Shown: positions 34,813 through 43,207 of the stretch, in pieces
How positions within the stretch are numbered: the first letter of the stretch is position 1
How the letters are laid out: every line of letters begins with the position of its first letter
Source of the DNA: Shewanella sp. Choline-02u-19
GTDB lineage: Bacteria > Pseudomonadota > Gammaproteobacteria > Enterobacterales > Shewanellaceae
NCBI RefSeq assembly: GCF_002836205.1
Contig: NZ_PJBE01000013.1
Span: 1,302,001 to 1,366,000, forward strand
Direction: 5' to 3'
DNA length: 64,000 nt
Notes under the pieces: generated by a model
What the model saw: only the letters and a program-made list of their open reading frames with translations
Databases searched by the model: none
What the model was told of the DNA's origin: nothing
Program-made: the position numbers and the translations under genes

Positions 34813-35679
34813 TTACTCAGTTTCTTGGTTTATGTCCTGTTCCAATACGATTCTTAGCTTACTTTCTGCATACTTTCCAGATTTTAGTACATCAGCTAAA
34901 TCTTTAGCTTCTTTATCTAATTTATCTTGCAACAATCTATTACCTTGGAGCATGGCTAACATCTCTTTTTCGGCAAAATTAGCTTGGGTAATAATGATAT
35001 TGGTTTTTGACAGTAAGTAATGCATTTCTGGGCGCTGTTCTTGCTGATAAATGGTCGCTAAGGCGAGCAACCAGTCAGGATCGAATGTGTCTTTATCACT
35101 TCCATCTAATGCTTGAGCATATAAACGTTTCGATTTTAGCGGATTTTCTCTTAAAAAGTGTGCCGCGAGTTGGGCTTTTAATCTGATATCTTTAATAAGG
35201 CCGTTTCTTTCTGCCGCAAATAACACCTTGCCAGACTCGACATCATTAAATCGTGACCAATGATAATAGGCTAAATGGGGATCTTGACTATGTCTGGTGG
35301 TTTCTTGAAGTTGCATTAATGTTTGGGAGCTAAGGCCAAATGCTCGAGCACGATCATTAGAACGTTCAGGGTGCAGAATATGTTGTACTCCCGCGGCTAG
35401 CTCAATGCACTTGTTATAATCTTCAAGGTACAATAACTGGTCAAATAATTGCTCACCTCTGGGCTCTTTAGTCTGCTTTAACTTGTAACGGCCACGAATA
35501 AGGTCACCTTTTTCGAATCGACACCAACTATCTTTATGCAAATCTGAACAAAGTTCAGGATTTTTGTTACATATAGCCTCTGTATTTGAGCTAGGTTCAC
35601 AGCCAAACAGCCCAAAAAAAGCAATAAATACTAAAAATGATGTAAACATTACAAAGTTTCTGCTCAAAAGGGGCTCCAT
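34813..35679 (-). CDS. DUF2989 family lipoprotein-like protein
   Basis: 288 residues with a hydrophobic N-terminus ending FGLFGCEPSS, a probable lipobox. The following CNKNPELCSDL segment and DSWCRFEKGDLIRGRY stretch are the DUF2989 pattern. The C-terminal half is helical and looks like tetratricopeptide-type repeats. Function is unknown. It lies between gapA and gapB on the gapA strand, 216 bp upstream of gapA. A HexR-like site sits directly upstream of its start, shared with gapB. Confidence 0.8.
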   Translation of the reverse strand: MEPLLSRNFVMFTSFLVFIAFFGLFGCEPSSNTEAICNKNPELCSDLHKDSWCRFEKGDLIRGRYKLKQTKEPRGEQLFDQLLYLEDYNKCIELAAGVQHILHPERSNDRARAFGLSSQTLMQLQETTRHSQDPHLAYYHWSRFNDVESGKVLFAAERNGLIKDIRLKAQLAAHFLRENPLKSKRLYAQALDGSDKDTFDPDWLLALATIYQQEQRPEMHYLLSKTNIIITQANFAEKEMLAMLQGNRLLQDKLDKEAKDLADVLKSGKYAESKLRIVLEQDINQETE

Positions 35680-35690
35680 GCGTCTTTTTT

Positions 35691-35705
35691 TCTAATAAAA
35701 TTACA
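35691..35705. promoter_or_regulatory. HexR site between the DUF2989 gene and gapB
   Basis: TCTAATAAAATTACA matches TGTARTWAAAWTACA at 14 of 15 places. It lies between the divergent starts of the DUF2989 gene and gapB and could regulate both. The consensus is from memory. Confidence 0.55.
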
Positions 35706-35869
35706 TTGTTATATAAAATATCTAACTAGCCTGAAAGGCGACTTTTCATTACAATAGCGCCGACCAAACGGGGAAAGATAGCCTACATAACCTAGATTAT
35801 TGGTCTTTTCTTTTTGTTACTCAAACATTTCTGATAAAAAATCAGAAAAGTGAGATAAAGGATCTGTTA

Positions 35870-37303
35870 ATGAGCGCTGATAAACACCTACAAAGCTGGC
35901 AAGAACGTTTCGAAATGGCTGAGGCTATGCAGCCTCTACTTGGTAAGTTATATCGTAACCAAGGTGTAGAAGTTGTCGTCTACGGTAAACCCTTACTAAA
36001 TGCTTCTACCATTGAAATCATTAAATCACATCGCTTAGTACGTCGCCATGTCGGTGACAAACTAAGACTACGTGAAAGCTTTCCATTTATCGAAGCTTTA
36101 AGCAAATTAGCGGTAAAACAGTGCAAAGTAGATATTGGTAAGCTTGCTGTTAACTACTGGCGCGAATATAAAGATGCTAGCCAAATCGAAGCTTACATGA
36201 GCAGTGAACTGGCAGCAGCAATCACACAAGAAGATACCGAAGCGAGAGATGTTGTACTTTACGGTTTTGGCCGTATTGGACGCCTATTGGCTCGCCTGCT
36301 AATTGAAAGAACAGGTGTAAGCAACAAGCTTAGACTTCGTGCCATTGTACTTCGTGGTGGCCGTAAGGGCGATTTAGAGAAACGCGCAAGTTTACTGCGT
36401 CGTGATTCGGTTCATGGACCTTTTAATGGTTCAGTTGAAGTTGATGAAGAAAATAATGCCATTATTGCAAACGGTACTTATATTCAAATTATCTATGCAA
36501 ACTCTCCAGATGAAGTGGACTATACAGAGCATGGGATCACTAATGCGCTGGTAGTTGATAACACGGGTATTTGGAAGGATGAAGCGGGTCTTGGGTTACA
36601 CCTTAAATCAAAAGGTGCTAGCAAAGTGTTGTTGACCGCGCCTGCTAAAGGTGCGATTAAGAATATCGTTTACGGCGTAAACGAATCAGACATTCTTGAA
36701 GAAGACACTATTGTATCAGCCGCAAGCTGTACCACAAACGCGATAACACCTGTGCTTAAGGCCGTTAACGATAAATACGGTATTGTAAACGGTCACGTAG
36801 AGACGATTCACTCTTATACCAATGACCAAAATCTGATTGATAATTATCACTCAGCTGACCGTCGTGGCCGCAGTGCTCCGCTAAACATGGTGATCACTGA
36901 AACTGGCGCTGCTCAAGCGGTATCTAAAGCGCTACCGGTTCTTGAAGGTAAGCTAACGGGTAACGCAATTCGTGTTCCAACGCCTAACGTTTCAATGGCG
37001 ATTATTAACTTGAACCTAAATGGTGAAACTAATAAGCATGAAATCAACGAATACCTGAAAGATATGGCGCTACAGTCTGATCTGCAGAACCAAATCGATT
37101 TCACCGATTCTACAGAGATAGTATCAAGTGATTTAGTCGGTTCTCGATACGCAGGTGTTATTGATTCTCAAGCGACCATTGCGGATGGCAAGCGCGCTAT
37201 TCTGTATGTTTGGTATGACAACGAGTTTGGCTATAGCTGCCAGGTCGTTGGTGTTATGCAAAAGATGTTAGGCCTTAACTATCAATCATTGCCGCTTGGC
37301 TAA
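35870..37303 (+). CDS. gapB: large glyceraldehyde-3-phosphate dehydrogenase with N-terminal extension
   Basis: 477 residues, about 140 longer than normal GAPDH. The first 125 residues form a helical extension of unknown function. The GAPDH core starts at VVLYGFGRIGRLLARLL, with catalytic SAASCTTNAITP and HSYTNDQNLIDNYH, and WYDNEFGYSCQV near the end. The loop after the dinucleotide fold differs from gapA, so cofactor and direction may differ (glycolytic versus gluconeogenic). It is known as a second GAPDH in Shewanella. The ATG at 35870 has AAAGGAT 7-12 nt upstream. A terminator follows. Confidence 0.88.
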   Translation: MSADKHLQSWQERFEMAEAMQPLLGKLYRNQGVEVVVYGKPLLNASTIEIIKSHRLVRRHVGDKLRLRESFPFIEALSKLAVKQCKVDIGKLAVNYWREYKDASQIEAYMSSELAAAITQEDTEARDVVLYGFGRIGRLLARLLIERTGVSNKLRLRAIVLRGGRKGDLEKRASLLRRDSVHGPFNGSVEVDEENNAIIANGTYIQIIYANSPDEVDYTEHGITNALVVDNTGIWKDEAGLGLHLKSKGASKVLLTAPAKGAIKNIVYGVNESDILEEDTIVSAASCTTNAITPVLKAVNDKYGIVNGHVETIHSYTNDQNLIDNYHSADRRGRSAPLNMVITETGAAQAVSKALPVLEGKLTGNAIRVPTPNVSMAIINLNLNGETNKHEINEYLKDMALQSDLQNQIDFTDSTEIVSSDLVGSRYAGVIDSQATIADGKRAILYVWYDNEFGYSCQVVGVMQKMLGLNYQSLPLG

Positions 37304-37327
37304 GATTGATTTGAGTTAACGCTATTT

Positions 37328-37357
37328 AAAACGCCTCTATTACAGAGGCGTTTTTGT
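37328..37357 (+). terminator. intrinsic terminator after gapB
   Basis: An 11-bp stem AAAACGCCTCT/AGAGGCGTTTT with a 5-nt loop, followed by T. Confidence 0.92.
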
Positions 37358-37645
37358 TTTTAGTCTCTTACCGTTAAATTTAGATTGCCCAACAGCTAGA
37401 ACGTAATAACGGCTTCTAGATTAAACCCGCTTGCTTGAATCATCGACTTTTAATGCAGATGCTTTTTATTAACAGCGATAAAGAGTAAAGGCAACTCTTC
37501 ATTTATTCGTCTGAGTTAGTCGGGTATTGTTAAGCGGGCAGGGAGTAAAGCATTACTGTGCTGAGCAAGATTCGATCAATAAGAACAAAAAACGTTATCT
37601 TTGATGAATTTAACATCAAACAGTCATAAAAATGTTTTTTCGCGA
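37358..37645. other. intergenic before the tRNA operon
   Basis: No gene seen. Together with the flanking terminator and promoter it makes a 430-bp non-coding stretch between gapB and the first tRNA. Confidence 0.6.
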
Positions 37646-37673
37646 TTGACTCTCTAGGGCAAATCGGTAGAAT
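37646..37673 (+). promoter_or_regulatory. sigma70 promoter of the tRNA Gly-Cys-Leu operon
   Basis: TTGACT and TAGAAT with a 16-bp spacer, followed by a GC-rich discriminator (GCCATCCCG) typical of stringently controlled stable-RNA promoters. It lies 63 bp before the first tRNA. Confidence 0.75.
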
Positions 37674-37735
37674 GCCATCCCGTAGTCAAGGGGAAGCGAA
37701 CTAAGCAAGAACTAGATTACAGATTAAATTGAAAC

Positions 37736-37811
37736 GCGACATTAGCTCAGTTGGTAGAGCGATACCTTGCCAAGGTATAGGTCATCAGTTCGAACCTGAT
37801 ATGTCGCTCCA
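37736..37811 (+). tRNA. tRNA-Gly (GCC)
   Basis: 76 nt with encoded CCA. The acceptor arms GCGACAT/ATGTCGC pair fully; the D arm is AGCTCAGTTGGTAGAGCG; the anticodon loop CTTGCCAAG gives GCC; the T arm is GTTCGAACC. First gene of a three-tRNA operon with the same order as E. coli glyW-cysT-leuZ. Confidence 0.97.
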
Positions 37812-37821
37812 ATTTAACACC

Positions 37822-37895
37822 GGCGCGATGGCAGAATGGCTATGCTGCGGATTGCAAATCCGCCTATCTCGGTTCGACTCCGGGTCGCGCCTCCA
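37822..37895 (+). tRNA. tRNA-Cys (GCA)
   Basis: 74 nt with encoded CCA. The acceptor stem is GGCGCGA/TCGCGCC, the anticodon loop ATTGCAAAT gives GCA, and the T loop is GTTCGACTC. It lies 10 nt after the tRNA-Gly. Confidence 0.97.
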
Positions 37896-37977
37896 AAGAT
37901 TAAGAGTTTGATGAGTGGTTAAGCAATTAACTACAGTGTTTCTACCGATAACACGTATCATCAAAATCAACGAGTTT

Positions 37978-38063
37978 GCCCGAGTGGTGGAATCGGTAGA
38001 CACAAGGGATTTAAAATCCCTCGCTTAATAGGCGTGCCGGTTCAAGTCCGGCCTCGGGTACCA
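37978..38063 (+). tRNA. tRNA-Leu (TAA)
   Basis: 86 nt, class II with a long variable arm (TCGCTTAATAGGCG). The acceptor stem is GCCCGAG/CTCGGGT (one G-T pair), the anticodon loop ATTTAAAAT gives TAA, the T loop is GTTCAAGTC, and CCA is encoded. Last gene of the operon. Confidence 0.97.
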
Positions 38064-38069
38064 TCATTT

Positions 38070-38098
38070 AAGCCTCGACATTAGTCGGGGCTTTTTTG
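38070..38098 (+). terminator. intrinsic terminator of the tRNA operon
   Basis: Stem AAGCCTCGAC/GTCGGGGCTT (one G-U pair) with an ATTA loop and six T. Confidence 0.9.
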
Positions 38099-38370
38099 TA
38101 TCTTGAATTTAGCAATCCTAGGTAATGACACTCGTATTTACCGTGTGAATAAACTCGCCCATAACCAAGCTCCGTGCGCTTATAAACGCTGTAGACAGCT
38201 GAAGGGATTGGGGAAGGGGAAATAACGCATCTAACAACCATCAGATTACAGCTCGATCCCCATTCATTAGCAATCGTGTTATTTACATAGGCTGATCCAC
38301 TAGATTCATTGTTAAAGATTGTACGAACAATTGGTATGTTCCTGTTTTAGCCAGCAGTAATAGCCACAAA
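38099..38370. other. intergenic between the tRNA operon and tusE
   Basis: No gene or repeat seen. Together with the terminators at both ends it makes up the 370-bp convergent gap. Confidence 0.6.
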
Positions 38371-38391
38371 AAAGCCCTATTTATAGGGCTT
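38371..38391 (-). terminator. intrinsic terminator of the tus operon
   Basis: AAGCCCT/AGGGCTT stem; on the minus strand a T-run (GGGCTTTTTTGTGG) follows. Confidence 0.85.
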
Positions 38392-38435
38392 GATGGGGCA
38401 ATATTGATGATGACGCAATTTTAACTAGCTCGTCA

Positions 38436-38765
38436 CTAAATGCATTTTGCTGGTTTAGGCAATCCCGCTATTTTAGTTGCTTGTTTAGCGGGGCCAATCG
38501 GGAAAAGTGTATAAAGGTATTTTGAGTTACCTTTATCGGCTCCTAGCTTTTGTCCTATCGCTTTGACTAACACGCGGATCGCAGGGCTTGTTTTAAATTC
38601 TAAATAAAAATGGCGGACAAAGTTAATGACTTCCCAATGTGCATCCGTTAACACTATTTGTTCATCTTGAGCAATGATCAACGCAAGCTCTGGACTCCAA
38701 TCATTGACAACTTTTAAATAGCCTTGGTGATCTGTTTCTATCTGCTGTCCGTTATATTCAATCAT
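38436..38765 (-). CDS. tusE: sulfur relay protein TusE (DsrC family)
   Basis: 109-residue sulfur carrier that accepts persulfide from TusBCD and hands it to MnmA for 2-thiolation of the tRNA wobble uridine. The family's conserved carboxy-terminal arm GLPKPAKCI ends with the reactive penultimate Cys108. The second Cys of true dissimilatory DsrC is absent, which points to the TusE role. It follows tusB by 3 bp, whereas in E. coli tusE is unlinked to tusDCB. Confidence 0.93.
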   Translation of the reverse strand: MIEYNGQQIETDHQGYLKVVNDWSPELALIIAQDEQIVLTDAHWEVINFVRHFYLEFKTSPAIRVLVKAIGQKLGADKGNSKYLYTLFPIGPAKQATKIAGLPKPAKCI

Positions 38766-38768
38766 CTG

Positions 38769-39050
38769 TTACCAACTAATCACTTTCTTATGGGTTAACG
38801 TCTGTTCTACAAAGTCACTATAGTCAATGTGCTTATAAGCGCTTAAGCGGGCTTGTAAGCCACGCGCAATAACATCGTCAGCGAGCAACATTAACGTGTA
38901 TGGGCTCAACCGTTGTTGCCATTCTTGAGTTAACAGGCAATTTACCGCGTTTCCTGACAGTAAAATGGTGTCAGAGGGATCTATGTAGCGTAAGCATGTT
39001 TTTAACGCTGAGCTTTGCATTGGTGAAGACTGGATATGATGTAAAATCAT
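38769..39050 (-). CDS. tusB: sulfurtransferase complex subunit TusB (DsrH family)
   Basis: 93 residues of the DsrH-type fold (MILHHIQSSPM...ILLSGNAVNCLL). It is part of the TusBCD heterohexamer that relays sulfur from TusA to TusE. The start codon overlaps the tusC stop (TAATG), so translation is coupled. Confidence 0.9.
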   Translation of the reverse strand: MILHHIQSSPMQSSALKTCLRYIDPSDTILLSGNAVNCLLTQEWQQRLSPYTLMLLADDVIARGLQARLSAYKHIDYSDFVEQTLTHKKVISW

Positions 39051-39406
39051 TAAAATACTAAGACCTCATCAACCTGGCTAAAGTGTGACGCTATCATGCG
39101 TGGTTCGCAGACCTCAACCACAAGTTTAAGATCATCTTCCACTAGTGATAACTCTTTCATTGAGTCCTTACACACTAAAATAGTATCAACATCATAAAGA
39201 GGTAGGGCGCCAAAAGTCGCAATATAATCCTTAGCACCAATGGTTTCTGGAGATTGATGATTAAGGAGGTTCAACAGGCCTTCATCAGTAAAAACAAGAC
39301 TGACTTCCTGCTCAAAACTGGCACTCAACAACGCAAGATCGAGAGCTTCTCTACCTTGTGCGCTTCCATGAGGACCTTGACGAAACACAATACACAGTTT
39401 TTTCAA
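39050..39406 (-). CDS. tusC: sulfurtransferase complex subunit TusC (DsrF family)
   Basis: 118 residues beginning KKLCIVFRQGPHGSAQGREALDLALL, the expected TusC start, with the DsrE/F fold. It is sandwiched between tusD (9-bp gap) and tusB (1-bp overlap), in the conserved D-C-B order. Confidence 0.92.
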   Translation of the reverse strand: MKKLCIVFRQGPHGSAQGREALDLALLSASFEQEVSLVFTDEGLLNLLNHQSPETIGAKDYIATFGALPLYDVDTILVCKDSMKELSLVEDDLKLVVEVCEPRMIASHFSQVDEVLVF

Positions 39407-39415
39407 CGTTAACTC

Positions 39416-39805
39416 CTAAAAACTAACCAAGCGGTCGGCAGATTCTATTCCAACCACCAGCTCACCTAAACCACCCATCATAAATGGAGGCTCCATATTC
39501 CAATGAGATAATTGGTTTTCATTAGCGTCAGTCTGTGACAATACGCCACGCCGCAGTGCCGCTGAGACGCAATTAACCAATGGCACGTTATAGCGTTCAC
39601 TGAGCGATAACCACGCCTTACCCAAATCAAATTCATCACTTGCAGGGCTGTTCAGATGATTAGTGTTGAGTACACCATCTTGATAGAAGAAAACTTTATC
39701 AACGACATGGCCATTTTTTAAGGCTGTTTCGGTAAAACGATAGGCATTATAACTCGATGAACTGCCGTAGGCAGGGGAGTTAACCTGGATAATAAATTTA
39801 CTCAT
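39416..39805 (-). CDS. tusD: sulfurtransferase complex subunit TusD (DsrE family)
   Basis: 129 residues: KFIIQVNSPAYGSSSSYNAYRFTETAL at the start and the catalytic Cys in PLVNCVSAALRRGV, the persulfide-carrying residue equivalent to E. coli Cys78. It is the first gene of tusD-C-B-E. No ordinary Shine-Dalgarno is visible: the bases just before the ATG are the T-run of a terminator-like hairpin, and the only purine-rich stretch (AAGGG) lies inside the hairpin. Confidence 0.93.
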   Translation of the reverse strand: MSKFIIQVNSPAYGSSSSYNAYRFTETALKNGHVVDKVFFYQDGVLNTNHLNSPASDEFDLGKAWLSLSERYNVPLVNCVSAALRRGVLSQTDANENQLSHWNMEPPFMMGGLGELVVGIESADRLVSF

Positions 39806-39808
39806 AAT

Positions 39809-39839
39809 AAAAAAAATGGCCCTTAAGTAGGACCATTTT
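39809..39839 (-). terminator. terminator/attenuator hairpin between yccA and tusD
   Basis: On the minus strand AAAATGG and CCATTTT pair, with two more G-C pairs across a mismatch and a 7-nt loop, followed by eight T that end 3 nt before the tusD ATG. It may end yccA transcripts, attenuate tus expression, or mask the tusD ribosome site. Confidence 0.7.
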
Positions 39840-39862
39840 AACTCAATAAAAATTAATTGGTA

Positions 39863-40525
39863 TTAGTCATCACTTCCGATACCCATTAAATGCAGCAGAG
39901 CGACGAAAAGGTTTAAGAAATCTAAATATAGTGAGATAGTTGCACGGATGTAGTTTGTTTCGCCACCATTAATGATTCGACTGGTATCGTAAAGAATAAA
40001 CCCGGTCATCAATAATGCAATACCCGCGTTAAGGGCCATAAAGACCATACCATTACCCAAGAACATGTTTACCAGCAAGCCGACAACCATGATCACCAAG
40101 CCAGCAATTAGAAAGCCGCGCATGAATGAAAAGTCTTTTTTAGTGGTAACCGCGTAACCAGACAAGGCCACAAAGATAACGGACGTTAAGCCTAGCGCTT
40201 GCATAATAAGCTGTGGGCCGTTAGCCATGCCAGCGTAATGGTTAAGGATATAACCCAGTGATGCACCCTGCATACCAGTGAACGCAAATACCCAGAAGAG
40301 ACCAGCGCTAGATTCTGCTTTACGTAATGTCACAAACAGCAGTACCAAACTACCAATTGATAATCCCAAAGACATCATTGGGCTGATCGCGAGTGCCATT
40401 GCTAGACCTGCACATACTGCAGAAAAAGCTAACGTCATTGATAGCAGCATGTAGGTATTTTTAAGAAGTTTGTTCACCTCTACAGTCGTACTACTGTAGG
40501 CGGTTTGTTGTGTCATATCTTTCAT
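39863..40525 (-). CDS. yccA: YccA/BI-1 (Bax inhibitor-1) family membrane protein
   Basis: 220 residues with seven transmembrane segments of the UPF0005/BI-1 family. The C-terminal IINGGETNYIRATISLYLDFLNLF closely matches E. coli YccA, a substrate and modulator of FtsH. The ATG at 40525 is chosen because GGAGA lies just upstream; the frame runs back to a TTG at 40543. In E. coli yccA neighbours tusE, and here it lies upstream of the complete tus set, so the linkage is ancient. Confidence 0.92.
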   Translation of the reverse strand: MKDMTQQTAYSSTTVEVNKLLKNTYMLLSMTLAFSAVCAGLAMALAISPMMSLGLSIGSLVLLFVTLRKAESSAGLFWVFAFTGMQGASLGYILNHYAGMANGPQLIMQALGLTSVIFVALSGYAVTTKKDFSFMRGFLIAGLVIMVVGLLVNMFLGNGMVFMALNAGIALLMTGFILYDTSRIINGGETNYIRATISLYLDFLNLFVALLHLMGIGSDD

Positions 40526-40718
40526 TTCTTTCTCCGAAGACAAATGCTCGAGCTGTATGTTTGAACCTTATTTAATCCGGTAGTTCCCGATAATCTCAAT
40601 AAGTGTCAAATCTCTCGTTAAGTTACTGAATCATACCCTAGCTTTACGGCCGGATAAAGCTAATGGCCTGTATATCGGTATTATCAATACTGATCCCCAC
40701 TGATTGAAGATCAAATTT

Positions 40719-41621
40719 TTAGTCTAACCAATCTTTATGCAGTTTTTCGGTATCGCCCAAGTAATCCAATACCCAAGCCATAGCGGGGGACTTATTGGCA
40801 TCATTCCACGCTAAACAACAGGGACTTTTCTTTTTTGGACGCTCTAATTGTTTTTCAATTAACGCCCCTGTTTTTATGAAAGGATAGGCAAAATGTGCTG
40901 GCATGTAGCCAATACCTAAGCCTTCTCTGAAGCAATTAATGGCGCGGACCCAATCAGGTACCACTAATCGTCGTTGGTTCTCTAATAACCAGGTCATGCG
41001 TTTAGGGATCTCTCGAGACGTATCCTCTAAGCAAATCGAAGGGTATTGACGTAGCTCGTCATCAGTAATTGGCCGGTCAATTGTTGCTAATGGGTGATTT
41101 TTGCCGACAAGAAAACACCAGTCAATGTCACCCATGTCTTTAAAATGGTAATCTCCCCCCACTGGGATCGCGGTGGTTGCGCCGATGGCAATATCGCTTC
41201 GTCCCGTTGCAATCGACTCCCATACCCCATTAAAGACTTCAATTCGAATAATCAATTCAACATTGTCAAATGTGCGATAGAAATCAGCAATCAAATTACT
41301 GATTTTATCGGCACGAACGATGTTATCTAACGCGATAGACAAAGTAGGTTGCCACCCATTAGCCACTCTAATAGTGTCAGAGCGCATGGTTTCCATTTCA
41401 GTGAGTATAGTGCGTGACTGTTTTACAAAATGCTCACCCGCTGGCGTTAAACTAACACTGCGGTGATGCCTAATAAATAGGATCACCCCGAGTTCTTCTT
41501 CAATTTGCTTAACGGCGTAACTCACAGCTGAAGGGACTTTGTGAAGTTTGTTGGCGGCAGCGGTAAAGCTCCCTACGCGCGCAACCATATCAATTAACCG
41601 CATAGATTGTTCTGAAATCAT
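40719..41621 (-). CDS. punR: LysR-family regulator PunR
   Basis: 300 residues: N-terminal helix-turn-helix (VARVGSFTAAANKLHKVPSAVSYAVKQIEE) and a LysR effector domain. Long stretches match E. coli PunR (YdhB) from memory, such as DIAIGATTAIPVGG and DTSREIPKRMTWLLENQRRLVVPDW. In E. coli PunR activates the purine transporter gene punC, and here the two genes are divergent, 117 bp apart. Confidence 0.92.
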   Translation of the reverse strand: MISEQSMRLIDMVARVGSFTAAANKLHKVPSAVSYAVKQIEEELGVILFIRHHRSVSLTPAGEHFVKQSRTILTEMETMRSDTIRVANGWQPTLSIALDNIVRADKISNLIADFYRTFDNVELIIRIEVFNGVWESIATGRSDIAIGATTAIPVGGDYHFKDMGDIDWCFLVGKNHPLATIDRPITDDELRQYPSICLEDTSREIPKRMTWLLENQRRLVVPDWVRAINCFREGLGIGYMPAHFAYPFIKTGALIEKQLERPKKKSPCCLAWNDANKSPAMAWVLDYLGDTEKLHKDWLD

Positions 41622-41738
41622 GGTTCACATCCTGCTGTGAGTTTTTTTGAAGGCTAATATGAAAAATAAACGTTTCACAGCCATTTAGCAAGTGTTTACA
41701 CTGCCCGACTTAATTAATCCAAATTCAATTTTTTACTT

Positions 41739-42983
41739 ATGAAATCTCTAATGAACGCTAAATACTATATATTTCTATCCTACCTAGCGCTGTTAAGCAT
41801 GCTTGGATTCATCGCCACTGATATGTATTTGCCTGCTTTCAAAGCAATTGAAGACACAATGGCAACATCCCCCTCACAAGTGGCAATGTCATTAACATTT
41901 TTCTTGGCTGGGTTAGCATTAGGTCAACTAATCTATGGTCCAATAGTAGAACGTTTTGGTAAACGGAACGCGCTTATTTTTGGCTTATCCTTATTTACAT
42001 TGGCGAGTCTTTCACTTGCGACAAGCGAATCAATGTTGGTGTTTAACCTTTCCCGATTTGCGCAAGCTATCGGTGCCTGTTCTGCCGGTGTTATTTGGCA
42101 AGCCATAGTGATTGAAAAATACGATGCTAGCAAAGCACAAAATGTATTCTCAAACATTATGCCTTTAGTCGCGCTTTCACCCGCATTGGCGCCACTTTTG
42201 GGTGCCTTTATACTGCAGTATTTTGGTTGGGAAAGTATCTTCATTACATTGAGCTGTTTAGCTGTAGCCATGATTGCGTTAACATTTTTCTTTGTCCCTA
42301 GTGAAACTAAGGTCACTGAAAAACAAACGAGTCAGATTAGTTACCTTTCTATTTTAAAAAATACCAAATATTTAGGTAACGTTATTATCTTTGGTGCATG
42401 CTCAGGTGCGTTTTTCTCCTACCTTACGGTATGGCCAATGGTAATGGAACAGCATGGATTCGATGCAACAGCAATCGGCCTTAGCTTCATTCCACAAACA
42501 CTAATGTTTATTTTAGGCGGTTATGCGAGTAAGACACTTATTCGTAAATCTGGTTCTGAGGCTGCGCTTAAAGTACTTCTGAGTATATTTGGTCTCAGTG
42601 TATTTGCCATTGTTATCGTCACGATTCTAGTTAAAGGACTTTCTATATTTCCATTGCTTGCAGCATTTTCTGTTTTAGCAGCGTGTAATGGTGCTATCTA
42701 TCCGATAGTGGTGAATGGTGCGTTACAGGAATTTTCGAAAAATGCCGCTAAAGCAGCAGGACTTCAAAATTTCATACAAATTAGCTTATCATTCGGTGCT
42801 TCAAGCTTAGTGGCTATTTGGGCGAGTAAAGGCGAAACCGCAATAGGTTGGGGTATCATGCTCAGTTCATTTATTGTTTTTGTTGGTTTTAAACTGCGTA
42901 ACTATAAGTCATGGGAAGAGGCTAATAAAAACTTTGTTTTCCCTGACCCGGCTAGAGTTGGCGTAGATAGAGACGAAAAGTAG
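41739..42983 (+). CDS. punC: purine nucleoside MFS transporter PunC (Bcr/CflA family)
   Basis: 414 residues with 12 predicted membrane spans. The Bcr/CflA signature GFIATDMYLPAFKAIE is near the start. Similarity to E. coli PunC (YdhC) is strong in AQAIGACSAGVIWQAIV, NIMPLVALSPALAPLLGAF and ANGAIYPIVV-like segments. It probably imports purine nucleosides. Close pairing with the divergent LysR gene supports the assignment. The tRNA-Ser gene follows on the same strand. Confidence 0.92.
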   Translation: MKSLMNAKYYIFLSYLALLSMLGFIATDMYLPAFKAIEDTMATSPSQVAMSLTFFLAGLALGQLIYGPIVERFGKRNALIFGLSLFTLASLSLATSESMLVFNLSRFAQAIGACSAGVIWQAIVIEKYDASKAQNVFSNIMPLVALSPALAPLLGAFILQYFGWESIFITLSCLAVAMIALTFFFVPSETKVTEKQTSQISYLSILKNTKYLGNVIIFGACSGAFFSYLTVWPMVMEQHGFDATAIGLSFIPQTLMFILGGYASKTLIRKSGSEAALKVLLSIFGLSVFAIVIVTILVKGLSIFPLLAAFSVLAACNGAIYPIVVNGALQEFSKNAAKAAGLQNFIQISLSFGASSLVAIWASKGETAIGWGIMLSSFIVFVGFKLRNYKSWEEANKNFVFPDPARVGVDRDEK

Positions 42984-43032
42984 TCAATTTGCAGTGTAAT
43001 TGACCAAGTGCGTCAAAATCTACAATAAAGTC

Positions 43033-43061
43033 TTTACAAGATTAATCGAGCGCTATATTAT
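43033..43061 (+). promoter_or_regulatory. promoter of tRNA-Ser
   Basis: TTTACA and TATTAT with a 17-bp spacer and a GC-rich discriminator (TCGCGGCG), 12 bp before the mature tRNA. Confidence 0.6.
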
Positions 43062-43072
43062 TCGCGGCGTTC

Positions 43073-43163
43073 GGAGAGATGGCAGAGTGGTCGAATGCAC
43101 CGGTCTTGAAAACCGGCATAGGTTTGTAGCCTATCTAGGGTTCAAATCCCTATCTCTCCGCCA
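43073..43163 (+). tRNA. tRNA-Ser (TGA)
   Basis: 91 nt, class II with long variable arm (CATAGGTTTGTAGCCTATC). The acceptor stem is GGAGAGA/TCTCTCC, the anticodon loop CTTGAAAAC gives TGA, the T loop is GTTCAAATC, and CCA is encoded. Confidence 0.97.
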
Positions 43164-43170
43164 CATTAGA

Positions 43171-43207
43171 AAAGCCCGATATCGAAAGATATCGGGCTTT
43201 TTGCTTT
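43171..43207 (+). terminator. intrinsic terminator of tRNA-Ser
   Basis: A perfect 13-bp stem AAAGCCCGATATC/GATATCGGGCTTT with a GAAA tetraloop and T-rich tail. Confidence 0.93.

Noticed and set aside
37729..38003. Open frames overlapping the tRNA operon on both strands
   Set aside because: They run through tRNA-Gly, tRNA-Cys and the start of tRNA-Leu; the tRNA structures explain the sequence.
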